From NCBI GenBank assembly GCA_943736015.1, contig OX031072.1, forward strand, positions 16,767,501 through 16,831,500: a DNA stretch of 64,000 nt, given 5' to 3'. A program made the translations under genes and the position numbers. Of this stretch, positions 21,540-33,200 are shown one piece after another. Position 1 is the stretch's first letter. Every line of letters begins with the position of its first letter. Below the pieces are notes generated by a model. The model saw only the letters and a program-made list of their open reading frames with translations. It was not told the origin of the DNA and searched no databases. The stretch is from Tridacna crocea. Its lineage: Eukaryota; Mollusca; Bivalvia; Cardiida; Cardiidae.

Positions 21540-22780
21540 TTAGAATTTTTACATCTCACCAAATTAAAGAATATAATATATGTCACTGAAATTAAAACAA
21601 ATCATCGATAATTAAGACTCATAAGATATTTTTAGATTTCGCGCCAAAAATCAATAAAGCATTGTGGGAATGTCAAGTGACTGACATGTGATTTATAACG
21701 CTTAAATTCCATTACATCATTATCTCCCGCTAGATGGCATTCTATAAATACTCATCTATCTGATATGGGCATCTGGGTACAGAACCGAACCACTTTCCTA
21801 CGCGACAACCGTTACTTTGAATTTAAAACAAAAAAAACAAAGGTTTACCCAATAAAACGCTACCTCGTGCAATTCATTCAACTATGACCACCAGTTTAGA
21901 GAAATCTGTTGCTAAAGCCGGTCTCATTTCTCCTCAAATGTATTGATATGTAAAAGCTATTTTCAACATTGCTACTTTATAGAGCGTAATATAACAGTCA
22001 GCCCGCGTTCGGGGCTAGTAGTGATGCGTCATATAAGACAGTCGAATCTTCGAAGAATATGACATGCGCAGACAACTCCATTACATAACAAACATGTAAT
22101 AATTATTTTCCATCATGTCTTCTTCGGACGCTATGTTTGAAACTTCGTCTGTGTACATGTACAGTTTTAACAACTCTGAGAAACAGGTTATTTAAAAACT
22201 TAATTTTGAAAAGGAGAAACTTTCTTGACTCTTTACACGAAGAAAAAAATCAGACTTTCCTAAATTGAATGCATTTTCAGGTAGCAACTTTTTGATCTGG
22301 CACCATTGATGGAACCTGTCTAAAATAGGAAGGAAGACATTTTAGGAAGGAAAAGGAAAACATGTCAATTAGCACCGTATTCTCCTTTTCAGACCAAAAG
22401 TTTTCTAGCCTTCTTCCGAGAACTTTTAAACTCATTATTGCCGCAAAAGAGGGTTAGATCTAAGTTTCTATACAGCGAAAAAACATATACGGGTAACGGT
22501 AAATCAAACTCTTTGCTATCACATGAAATGTTTCCTTCAAATGAATTGGAAAGGAGTTTCAGAAAAGTCAATTCGTTTTAATTTTTCACAAGCCTTCTTC
22601 AAGTTTGTTAAAACTCAAGATAGTAAACTGGTCCTCATTGCACAGGAACATTGCACAATTCTATCGACTTTTCTGTATCAGGAGATGCGATTTAAGTACA
22701 GGAAAATGTATCGCATTATGTTATGCCCAAATTCTAAACTCGCCTTCTAACAGTACTTTCAGTACTTTGATTTTTCTTCA
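21540..22780. other. No proven gene; promoter-like stretch
   Basis: CTATAAATACTC at 21742 is TATA-like and AATAAAACG follows about 110 bp later, an order seen in LTRs, but no paired LTR or target duplication was found. A 20-codon ATG frame starts at 21883. A weak THM fragment (22190..22450) is also present. Confidence 0.2.
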
Positions 22781-22781
22781 G

Positions 22782-23600
22782 TGACCACTGGTGTGAATAC
22801 AAGTTATTACAAAGAGAAAGATGTTAACCTGCTGGTTACCAGCCTTTCTTTTTTCTTTTTCCACATTGTTTTCCAATGGCATCTTCTCTCAAGGTCATCA
22901 AAATTGGGAACTATGTGGAGTGAAAACTTCACAAAGTCAACTTTTTCACTGTCAAAGAAAGAATTTAATTGTTTTTGATATTTCTACTAACTAAAAGGAA
23001 TGGTCAGATTATCTCCCTTTGAAAATCAACAAAATCAGCTTTTTTCCATTTATCGCACAATTTCTAGATTTTTTCTCACTTGGACGTTACTCACCATTAT
23101 TGAAAGCTTCTTTTCCTCTGAACAAATTCATGAAATCTAGCCTGTATCTAAAACCTTGCAAAAATGGAGTTACCTCCCTTAAAACTTATTCAACAGTCAT
23201 CTTGTTGCATCACTGTCAGAATGGATGGTTTAACTCTTTACTATTCAATTAAACCAGGAGAATCTTTATGAAATCATTGAGGGAAAAGGAGAAAGTGCTG
23301 GTTACTAGCATTTTCTCCTATAAATACAATGTTTCCTATACTATTAAAGACAAATTCTATTAATTCATGTAACTCTTATATACACAATCTGACCAAGTCC
23401 AAGAAGCCTTTTGAAAATATTGTGGGAGAAAGAGAAAATTCTGGTAGCCTGCATTACCTCCTTTTCGTACAATGTTTTCTACCATATTTAAGGAAGATAT
23501 CAAAATTTAGCTATGGTTATTTTATCATCTGCAAATGCTTTGAATTTGGTCAAGTCTGGTGCTCTGAATACAAGTTATTACAAAGAAAAAGATTTTAACC
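22782..23600. repeat. Second copy of the segmental repeat with THMs
   Basis: GAATACAAGTTATTACAAAG and the GGTCAGATTATCTCCCTTTG block (23001..23233) match 14.4-15.0 kb. THM fragments are at 22826..22925, 23228..23360 and 23380..23560. The 77-codon frame at 23019 starts with TTG and is not a gene. Confidence 0.7.
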
Positions 23601-24530
23601 TCTGAACTATATGACAAAATTTTAGACTGGTCAGAATTGAAAGCACTTATGGACCACAAAATAAACAAAACTCAAAAATTGAAATTTGTTTCCAACTGGG
23701 TACGTAACATTGGGGGAATAAGATAAAATGTTGGTTACCAGTATATTTTCCTTTTTCTACAATGCTTCCCAACAGCGTCTTCTCTCAAGGTCATCAAAAC
23801 TGTGAACTGAGCGGAATGAAAAACTTCAGAAAGTCAGTTTTTTTACTGTCAAAAAAATAATTTTATTCTTGGTGATATTTCTGCCAATTGTAAGGAATGG
23901 TCAGATTATCTCCCTTTGAAAATCAACAAAATCGGCTTTTTTCCATTTATCACACAATTTCTAGAATTTTTCACACTTGGATGTTACTCACCATTATTGA
24001 AAGCTTCTTTTCCATTAAACAAATTCAAGGTAACTAGCCTGTATTTAAGACCTTCCAAAAATGGAGTTACCTCCCTTAAAACTTATCTAACAGTCATCTT
24101 GTTGCATCGCTGTCAGAATGGATGGTTTAACCCTTTACTATTCAATTAAACCATGGGAATCTTTATGAAATCATTGAGGGAAAAGGAGAAAGTGCTAGTT
24201 ACTAGCATTTTCTCCCTTAAACACAATGTTTTATACCCTATCAAAAACCAATTCTATTAATCAAATGTTTTAAATTCATCATCTCATTTAACCTTTTACA
24301 ACATCTATACCACACAATCAGACCAACTTCAAAAAGACTTTTGAAAACATTGTGGGAAAAGGAGAAAATGCTTGTAATTCTTTATGAAATCATTAAGGGA
24401 AGAGGAGAATTTGCTGGTAACCTGCATTTTCTCCTTTTCCAACGAAGTTTTCTACCCTATTAAAGATAAATTCATTTGTATCATTTAACTTTTTATTACA
24501 CAATCTGACCCAGAGCAAGAAGCCTTGGAT
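23550..24530. repeat. Third copy of the segmental repeat with THMs
   Basis: The same two blocks recur (23567 and 23896..24128). THMs: 23605..23825 (B), 24126..24245 (A), and 24290..24470, in which two hairpin starts are fused. Confidence 0.7.
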
Positions 24531-24561
24531 AGAAGATATTACAAAGAAAAAAAAGATAAAC

Positions 24562-25361
24562 TCTTTTAAAGGGCAACGAATTTAGACTGGTCCAAATTGA
24601 AAGCACTTGCAGATAACAAAATAATCCTAACTCAAAAATTTAAAGTTGTTTCCTGCAGGGTAATATCATTGTGGGAAAAGGAGAAAAGTGACCAGCATTT
24701 TCTTCTTTTCAAACAATGATCTTAAAAGGCTATTATTCCGGGTCATAAAAACCAGGGATTGTTTGGGAAAGGGTTATCCACCAACTAACTGCTGGGCCAG
24801 TTTTAAGGGAGATAACTCCAAATTTGCAAGGTTTCATACAGAAGCCTGATGTCAACAATTTTGTTGTTGGAAAAGTAGCTTCCACTCATGGTGAGTGATG
24901 TCCAAGCAAAATGACATTTGAAGAAATCATGCAATTTGTAAAATTTAAGATTTTGATAAATTTCGAAGGGAGATAATTTTAAGGGTTTGTGCTGACCATA
25001 TAATTATCATGATGATGGCTTTTAAGCTTGACGTCTAAACGTAGTGGAAAAGAGAGAGGGTTTAAGCATTTTTTCTTTGTCTACAATATTTTTTAATTTA
25101 GTGACCCTGGGTAGAAAGCTTTTAACTCTATACCAAACAACAAAATTTTACATTGGTCCAAAACAAAAGCATTTGCAGAGAACTAAATACACATAAATTT
25201 GAAATAGACACGAAATTCAAAATTTGTTTTCAGCAAGGTAGAAAACATTGTGCGAAAAGGAAGAAATGCTGGTTACCAGCATTTTCTCCATTTCCTAAAA
25301 TGATTTTAAAAGGCTTCATTCTCAAAGTTGTAAAAACCAGGGAATATTTGGTAAAGGTTTA
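24562..25361. repeat. THM pair around an inverted diverged segment
   Basis: 24562..24775 and 25122..25361 are form B THMs. Between them, TTTTAAGGGAGATAACTCC and GAAGGGAGATAATTTTAAG look like an inverted, diverged version of the segmental block. Confidence 0.55.
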
Positions 25362-25944
25362 AAAATAATTTTGGTAGCAACAATTTTCTTCTTTTCCTAC
25401 AATGTTCATGGTGTCCAGAATTTCAATAACATATTACATATCAGCCACTTGCGCTTTCAATTCTAGAAGATTTTGTTGACAAATAAAAATTTGATCAATA
25501 TACTCGTATAACTGCTTGTCTGCATGATCCATCTTTTTTTGGTTCTGTTCATTACAAAGTACATGTAATGAGACCATAACAAAAGCAATTTCTCTTTAAA
25601 TTTCTGTTTATTTCATAAATTCAAAAAGACTGGAAAATAAAAAGAAGAAAAAATTATTAATGTTACAATGTAAAGTCATATAAGTGAATAAATATGAATC
25701 TGTAACAATCTAAAACTGATTAGACAAAAGGCACCAATTCCCAACTTTGTACATGATCTTGTGGAAAAACCCTTACATGTAGTTACATGTAAGAGTATCA
25801 AAATCGTGTCTCATTTTGTTACTATTAATAGTATCCCCCCCACTCAAAAATTTGGTCCATATCATACTAAACTGAAAATTTGGTTTGAGAAAAAAATACA
25901 CATCTTCATCTTTTTACTTTGAATAAAGGTGCAGAATTGCTTAT

Positions 25945-26166
25945 TTAACCATTTACCACATAATCCCTGCTTTTTAGGACCCTAAAAGCCTTTTGAAAAC
26001 ATTGTGGGAAAAGGAGAAAATGCTGAAAACCAGCATTTTCTCCTTTTCCCACAATGCTTTGTATCGTAACACATTTTCATTTTGGAGTCATATTTATTTT
26101 GTTATCTGCAAATGCTTTCTTTCAATTTGAACAAATCTAGAATTTTGTCATTTGGTAAGGACTTAA
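25945..26166 (+). repeat. THM form A, full length
   Basis: TTAACCATTTACCACATAAT at the left and ATTTGGTAAGGACTTAA at the right; the long stem is nearly perfect. Confidence 0.88.
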
Positions 26167-26187
26167 GCAAGCAACCTGTACCACTCC

Positions 26188-26410
26188 TTAACCCTATACC
26201 AAATAATCACTGGTTTTTATGACCCTGAGATAGAGCCCTTTTGAAAACACTATTGGAATAGGAGAAAATGCTGATAACCAACATTTTCTCCTTTTCCCAC
26301 AATGTTTTCTACCCTGCTGGAAACAAATTTCAATTTTTGAGTTACGGTTATTTTATCGTCTGCAACTGCTTTCAATTTGGATAAGTCTACAATTTTGTCG
26401 TTTGGTAAAG
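26188..26410 (+). repeat. THM form A
   Basis: Starts TTAACCCTATACCAAATAAT and runs to GTCGTTTGGTAAAG, where the next element begins. Confidence 0.82.
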
Positions 26411-27942
26411 TAGTGTTTATTCTAGAGCGGAATAGCAGGGCGCGCCGCCCTGCCCCTTTTTCACTCCGCCCTTTTGCCCTCGAACACCCGCCCTGTTGCC
26501 CTTATCATATGCATACAAAACTTGTCTGTGTATTGTTCTGGTTTCAGAGAAAGAGAAACTAGCCTACATGGGCAAAAAACTCGTCTTCAGTGTCTCGGCT
26601 ACGTCTCGTCAAGCTTGCACAGTCACAAAAGTTCGCGATAAATTTCTTCCGATCTGACTATATTCATGAAATACAGCCAATCTAAGTCTAAGGGTGACAC
26701 TAATTATCCTTTATCAACTTCGTCAATTAAGACAGGACAGCAGGGTGTAATGATCCTTATCTATCACTAACTTGCTAAACCATCCCTTTATCCCTCGAAA
26801 CCCTGACTAATTTCCCCCAACAGGTAAATAGCGTCTGCTAATTTCTTTGAATGACGTCACACAATCAGTGATATTTCTCAGTACATGAGTAGTTTTGAAA
26901 TAAAGCAGAATTACCTCTTCTTACAGCTGAAGATTATCATTCGTATATTTTTTTAATAAATTGCAAGTATGGATGGTGAATCAGACTTGCCAACAGTCTT
27001 GAAAATACTCGATGTTTGCTATTCAAGCATCGGCAATTTTTTGAAAGCAAAATCTGCATTGCAGTATTCTATTTTTAGCAGTCTATTTATAGAATGGTTA
27101 TGCAGTAGTACACTACACCATCAGAAGGCCTACACTTTAGTTATTCTTTCTATACATGTAATAATTTAGTCTTTTGATGTTTCTTAATCAAAATTATTGT
27201 TATTTCTTAAAACAGCTGAGAAGAAGTTTTCTTTTATAATTACTCTGGACATTTTTTGTTATCTGATGAGATGTTAGGTAGTGGGCCTGCAATAGAAAAC
27301 AGCTATTTCCACAATATTATTATCATCCTACAAAATTTGCTACTATTAAAATGAGTATTATTGTACTACTTTAACCAAGCCATTTTTTCCTTTTTTTCCT
27401 CCCTATAATTATCATTTACAAATCTAAAACCACTGCATTCTCATTAGAAAGCAGATTAATAATTACCTCCCTTTTCTGAAAAATAACAAAAGTATCAACA
27501 ATTGTTTATAGACATCAAAGGAATTTCTGATCAATTAAAAATGTGCAAAATTATTATATCTGTATAAATCTGTATTTATCGACTATCTAGAACTTTTATT
27601 CCATGCTGCACTAGAAGTGTTACAGGTCTGCTACCTTAAAGCTAAGTGTGACTGTGCATCATGGGATCATAAATTACATGGCAATCAAAACCTGTAAAGT
27701 CAGATTGTGTTGCTTTGAGTCTATGAGTTGATAAGAATCTTTTCTAATTCTTTTTTTTAAATATGTAATTTATATCCAAAGTTATACTTAGAACTTGTTT
27801 CGAAAAGAGTAAAGGACTCTGTTTTGTGTTTGTCTGATATAAGAAGTCATTCATCAAGGCACTGTTCCTCCCTGCCCCTTTTTTCTGCCTCCCTGCCCCT
27901 TTTTCCTGCCTCCCTGCCCTTTTGCCTTGTCTAGAATAATCA
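26411..27942. mobile_element. 1.5-kb element with short terminal inverted repeats
   Basis: TAGTGTTTATTCTAGA at the left and TCTAGAATAATCACTA at the right, each followed inward by related CCCTGCCC / TTTTGCCC tracts. It holds no convincing gene. GGTAAAG sits against both ends. Confidence 0.45.
26969..27169 (+). CDS. Doubtful exon-like ORF inside an element
   Basis: The ATG opens MDGESDLPTVLKILDVCYSS and GNFLKAKSALQ, then a possible donor (GCA/GTATTC). It lies inside the 26411..27942 element. Beyond the possible donor the frame looks non-coding. Product unknown. Confidence 0.15.
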   Translation: MDGESDLPTVLKILDVCYSSIGNFLKAKSALQYSIFSSLFIEWLCSSTLHHQKAYTLVILSIHVII

Positions 27943-27954
27943 CTAGGTAAAGGG

Positions 27955-28150
27955 ATAATAGAAAGGCAAAATTTCATTCTCATCCAAATTCAAAACAGTT
28001 GCAAACAACTGTGGCTAAATGACATGATTCGTCTCTTAAAAGGGCAGAAAAGTTAATGAGAAAATGCTGGTATTTTCTCCTTATCCCGAAATGTTTACAA
28101 AAGCCTCATTTCTCGAAGTCTTTAACACTCGAGTTTGGTATGTATTTGAA
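27955..28150 (-). repeat. THM form B, diverged
   Basis: CATCCAAATTCAAAACAGTT, then a short hairpin GAGAAAATGCTGGTATTTTC and a decayed right arm. Confidence 0.5.
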
Positions 28151-28384
28151 AGACAGCTTAGGCAATTTTCAGACACGCCAAAGAATTTATTCAGAATTAC
28201 ACAGGGGCCGTATATTTGAATGAAAGAATTTCTTTGACGTAACAATGAAAGACACTGTCGGAAAAGTAGGTGTAGGGGTAATCACTTGTTACAAATGCCA
28301 AATGAAGGGTTGTTTTTTAATGCCCATATCTGTACTGTTGTAAGCAAAAATGGTAACTGTTTATTAACCCTGTAACAAATAAGT

Positions 28385-28700
28385 GGCCGAGTCTTGGTAG
28401 CTCAGTCGGTAGCGTGAAGGACTCATGAACATGGGCTCCATGGCTCTATCCCTGGCTCGGCCAATTTCTCTCCGAGGATTGATGATAGTCATTCCGACAG
28501 GATTCATTCCTCTCCAACCACTGACATTTTTTTGACATTTACCTGGGAAAGCAGTCAGTAGCTTGAAAAGAAAATTGTGCAAAGTACTGGTAAAAGAGAC
28601 TCCAGGAACACATGGATAGGTGCACTGGTAATCATAATATAACTGAAATAATGTTGCTAATGGCATTAAACACCATACAATCAATCCATCAATTAATCAC
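28385..28700 (+). mobile_element. tRNA-derived SINE, degraded
   Basis: Box A-like TGGTAGCTCAGTCGGTAG and a CTCATGA anticodon-like loop; box B is degenerate (GGCTCTATCCC). The tail has ATGGCATTAAACACCATAC then ATCAATCCATCAATTAATC. Confidence 0.55.
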
Positions 28701-29070
28701 TAACAAATAAGTCTGCATTTTTACAGTATAGAGGAAGAACATTTTGAAAAAATAGATGGGAACAATGAAATGCAACTGATTAGCATCATTCCCTTTGCCC
28801 GTAATGTTCTCAACTGTTTCAAAGACAACCTCACCCATTTGTTTCCCATAGTTTCTACAAACTATTTTAATATGGAAAACACAAGACAGTGTAGATGCAG
28901 ACTGCATATACATAACAGCATTATCAAAGTCTACACTGTTCACAACTTGTGAAAAAAGAGGCCTAATACTCTAAGATATAATTTCTTTCTCTTTTTCCAA
29001 GATGAGACAATCTATATGAGCCATACTCTATAAAAACATTTTTAATGTCCCAGCAAAAAGCATCCATCCA

Positions 29071-29268
29071 GGGCCTGTATTCACCAACCATTCTTGAAAG
29101 CATTCTTTCTCTTACTCTTCATGATATTGTCAGTGTGAAAGTAACAGAACTTCTGATTGGCTAAACCATTCGGTTTAGCCAATCAGAAGTTCTGTTACTT
29201 TCAAACAGACAAAATTCTCAAGAATAAGACTAAGAATGTTCTTAAGAATGGTTGGTGAATACGGCCCC
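29071..29268. mobile_element. GTATTCACC-type palindromic MITE
   Basis: GGGCCTGTATTCACCAACCA at the left and GGTTGGTGAATACGGCCCC at the right; the centre is an inverted AACAGAACTTCTGATTGGCT pair. It sits inside a GCATCTGC-type MITE, whose parts lie on both sides (GCAAAAAGCATCC and GATCAGCCTGC). Confidence 0.8.
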
Positions 29269-29408
29269 AGATCAGCCTGCATCGTTCACTTAGGCTGACC
29301 TGGGTTAAAATTTTTTGTTACTGCAATTTTCTGTATGTCTAAGGACTTAGTCAACTGTTAGACCTAAAATGAATTTCATGGGTCAAGAATTATGTGACAT
29401 CCTGCTTG

Positions 29409-29792
29409 TTTAACTCTTTACCACACTATTCCTGACTTTTAACCAAACAATGCTTGGTTTTTACGATCCTGAGATAGAAGCCTTTTAAAAGACATTGTGG
29501 GAAAAGGAGAAAATCCTGGTAACCAGCATATTCTCCTTTTCCCACAATGTTTTCTACCCTGCTGGATACAAATTTCAATTTTTGAGTTACCTTCATTTTG
29601 CGGTCTTCAAGTGCTTTCACTTTGGACCTGTCTAAAATTTTATCATGTGGTAAAGAGTTAACAACCCTGAGAAAGAAGCTTTTTGAAAAGGAGAAAATGC
29701 TGGTTACCATCATTTTCTCCCTTTCCCACAATGTTTTCTACAGGCTTCTTTCTCATGGTTGTCAAAAGTAGGGATTGTGTGGAATGGGTTAA
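29409..29792. repeat. THM copy split by a second THM (nested)
   Basis: The outer copy is 29409..29438 plus 29662..29792 (CAACCCTGAGAAAGAAGC to GTGTGGAATGGGTTAA). The break is exactly at the TTAA of its arm (GACTTTTAA/CAACCCTGAG). Confidence 0.85.
29439..29661 (+). repeat. Inner THM form A inserted at TTAA
   Basis: Flanked by TTAA at 29439 and 29658. Starts TTAACCAAACAATGC (a few terminal bases lost) and ends CATGTGGTAAAGAGTTAA, with a strong stem. Confidence 0.88.
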
Positions 29793-29880
29793 TACACATT
29801 TAAAAAACAGCAAGCAAGTCATCTTGTAAAAATTTCATGAATCCATAGAAACCATTTTGTTTACCAATCAACTGGTTCTT

Positions 29881-29985
29881 TGACATACAGAAAATTCACC
29901 AAAAGCAAAAATGTTTCGGCGCAGGTCAGCCTGCGCAAACTGCGCAGGCTGACCTGGGTTGAAACTTTTTGCAGATGCATTTAGC
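29881..29985. mobile_element. GCATCTGC-type palindromic MITE near the FECH 3' end
   Basis: ACATACAGAAAATTCACC, then a palindrome GGTCAGCCTGCGC / GCGCAGGCTGACC, then AACTTTTTGCAGATGC. It lies 77-181 bp after the FECH stop, so it may be part of the 3' UTR. Confidence 0.65.
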
Positions 29986-30061
29986 CTGCCTTTTACCAGA
30001 ACGTAACTCTTAAATGTATCAAGGAGAAATCTGTTAACAACGCATTCAGGTGTCTATATCT

Positions 30062-30262
30062 TCATGCCTGTGCCTCTGCAGCCTGCTGTTGTTTGAGTGT
30101 TTCAGGGTGAGATTTAGGTTCATTGATGTATCGCTGTTGGTTTTTGAAGAATTCCTTCGTCTTCTCGCAAACGATGTTGGTACACATTGGACAACGTAGA
30201 GTATTCTGTGTGGAACATGACCTGCCTGAGTCGAGATGTTTTTTAACCAGATCTGCTAGTGT
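30062..30262 (-). CDS. FECH: FECH exon 11 (C-terminal Fe-S cysteines, stop)
   Basis: 201 bp, acceptor CCTTTCAG, stop TGA at 30062..30064. Encodes [12 protein letters not shown], then the cluster motif CPMCTNIVC (C-x2-C-x4-C), then a Gln/Ala-rich tail slightly longer than in vertebrates. No clear AATAAA was found downstream; a MITE (29881..29985) may lie in the 3' UTR. Confidence 0.96.
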   Translation of the reverse strand, partial: TLADLVKKHLDSGRSCSTQNTLRCPMCTNIVCEKTKEFFKNQQRYINEPKSHPETLKQQQAAEAQA

Positions 30263-33200
30263 CTGAAAGGATAAAAAATGTTGAGTTTCTTTTAAGTCTT
30301 TATCAAATGATGAAATGTCAGAATGTCCAATTTAAAAACAGGTGCAGATGACAATTTTATTGTGGTTCAAATGCAGTAAATATTCCTAGAAATGGTTGAA
30401 AATATTGTTGGAAAAGAAGAAAATGCTGGTAACCAGCATTTCCTCCTTTCCCACAGTGTTTTCAAAAGGCTTTCTTCTTCAGGGTCTTTAAAACTAGAGA
30501 TTGTGTGGTACAGAGTTCAGTATCCCCATAGACCTATCTGGAGACTGTGGTGTGGTCAGAGAGCATTGGCTTCTCACAATACAGGTTCTAAGCTTGAAGC
30601 CCATGATCAGCAGGATCAGCCTTCAGAACCATACACATCACAGTGTTAACCCATTACCACACAATCCCTACTTTTGACACCCCTGGAAAAGAAGCCTTTT
30701 GAAAACATTGTGGGAAAAGGAGTAAATGCTGGTAACCAGCATTTTCTCCTTTTCCCACAATGTTTTCTACCTTTCATAAAACTAATTTCAAATTTTCAGT
30801 CACTTTCATTTTGTCATCTGCAAATGCTTTCGGTTTGGAAAAGCCTAAAATATTGTTGTTTGGTAATGAGTTAAAGGGTGATTTAAGTTTCCAGGAAGAT
30901 ATCACCTACAACCGTTAAATATTTCAGCCCCATGGACAATATTATCTTGTAATGTGAGCTCTTTCCTTAGCCAGGAGACTCCTAAATTAACCAAACAACA
31001 ATATTATAGACTTGTCCAAATTGAAAGCTTTTGCAGACGACAAAATAAAAGTGACTGGAAATTTGAAATTTGTTTTGTGAAGGGTAGAAAACATTGTGGG
31101 AAAAGGAGAAAATGCTTGTTACCAGCATGTTCTCCTTTTCCCACAATGTTTTCTACAGGCTTCTTTCTCAAGGGCGTCAAAAGTAGGGATTGTGTGGTAA
31201 TGGATTAAAATTAGGTTTGTTCCACATAAGTCGAGTCTATAACAACCACAGACAAAAGACAATCACAAACACACATCCCATAATGTTATGCTCAAGCATT
31301 CTAGAGAGATGAATGGAGATTAAGCTTTTTTATTAGGATGACAGAAAGTAAAAGAAAACATTGTGGCGTAAGAAAACATGCTTGATCACAGTGTTATCTA
31401 TACTTGTTTCAAATGCGTCTTGCCTCAGAATGATAAAAAGCCTGGTTGTATTCACTAAGTAATATTTACATAAATATATATTACATATATTTTTAATATA
31501 TATATATATTTTTAATGTATTTGAGACCCATCACACAAAAAAGGACCATCTCGTAAGTATGTACATCAATTAGATGAAAACAGATCAACAATAGTGCAGG
31601 TCAGTTAAAGCTGATAATTCAAAAACAAGAGGACCATGATGGTACTATATCGCTCACCTGAGTACTAAGTTGTAAAATCAAACTTGTGACCCCTGGGCAG
31701 GGCCAGTTTTGACCCCTGAGGCATCCTAAGAAAAAAACTTGGTAGAAGTCCACTAGGAGATGCTACTTACAAAATATCGAAGCTCTACAGCTTCTAGTTA
31801 CAGAGAAGTAGAATTTTAAGTTTCCTTCTTTGTTCCTTTGTTTCGAACTTGTGACCCCTGGGGCAGGGCAAGTTTTGACCCCAGGGGCATCCTATAAAGA
31901 AACTTTGTAGAAGTCAACTAAGAGATGCTGCATCCCAAATATCAAAGCTCTACACCTTCTAGTTTCAGAGAAGAAGAGTTCTAAAGTTTTCCTTCTTTGT
32001 TCCTATGTTTCAAACTTGTCACCCACGGGGCAGGGCAAGTTTTGACCCCTGAGGCATCATATGAACAAACATTGTAGAAATCCACTAGGAGATCCTTCTT
32101 CCTACATATCAAAGCTCTACATCTTCTAACTTCAGAGAAGAAGAATCTTAAAGTTTTCCTTTTTCATTTCTATGTATTAACCTTCTGACCCCTGGGGCGG
32201 GGCCAGTTTTGACCCCAGGGACATCATAAATCTTGGTAGAAGTCCACTAGTAGATGCTACAAACCAAATTCCAAAGCTCTACACCTTCTAGTTTAAGAGA
32301 AGAAGAATATTAAAGTTTTCCTTCTTTGTTCCTATGTTTCAAACTTGTGACCCCCAGGGCAGGGCATGTTTTGACCCCAGGGGCATCATATGAACAATCT
32401 TAATAGAGGTCCACTAGGAGATGCTACATACCAAATATGAAAGCTCTACACCTTCTTGTTTCAGAGAAGAAGATTTTCAAAGATTTTGCTATTTTTTTCC
32501 TTTTGGTTGCCATGGCAACCAGAGTTATGGGTGGAATTCAATCTCTTGAACAACTTTGGTAGAGCTTCACCCAAGGAACATCCTTGCCAAGTTTCATCAA
32601 GATTTGCTCAGCGGTTTAGGAGGAGAAGATGTTTAAAGGAATTGTGGACGACAGACATTAGGCGATTACAAAAGCTCACCATGAGCACTTCGTGCTCAGG
32701 TGAGCTAATGATTGTATAACAAGGTACAATAACCACTTTTCATACAGAAAATATCATTAAAGTGAAAAGTGTCAACCCTTTTCGCAGTTCCCAGAAGGTC
32801 CCTTTTAGCATGATAGGTCACATTTGTATTCACTTATTGCATTGTTAGTTTATGCGCTATAAATTTAGAAGAAACACAATTTCTGACTGACTGAACCATT
32901 GTGTTTAGCAAATCAGAAATTGTTGGCTTAAAATTAGGACAATTCTACAGAGAGTAACCCATCACGCAAAAAGGGACCCTCTGGGAACTGCAAAAAATGT
33001 CAACCCCGGTCAGACTGCGCGAATTTCTAATGACATTTTCTGTATGAAAAGTGGTCACTGTACTTTGTTAAATAATAATTTTTGAACTATCAACTTACGC
33101 TGACCTGCAATATCTTTGATCTGTTTCCATCTAATTGATGTATTAAAGAATTCCCAGATGGCCCCTTTTTTGTGTGACGGGTCACAATTTGACAAAGAGT

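Noticed and set aside
21640-21960. Solo LTR
   Set aside because: TATA-like and AATAAA order is suggestive, but no TG..CA ends, target duplication or second copy could be seen.
23019-24149. Two similar 77-codon frames (23019, 23916)
   Set aside because: They begin with TTG and lie in duplicated non-coding blocks; the third copy at 14.7 kb does not support a conserved gene.
28385-28460. tRNA-Met-like gene
   Set aside because: Degenerate box B and a SINE body downstream.
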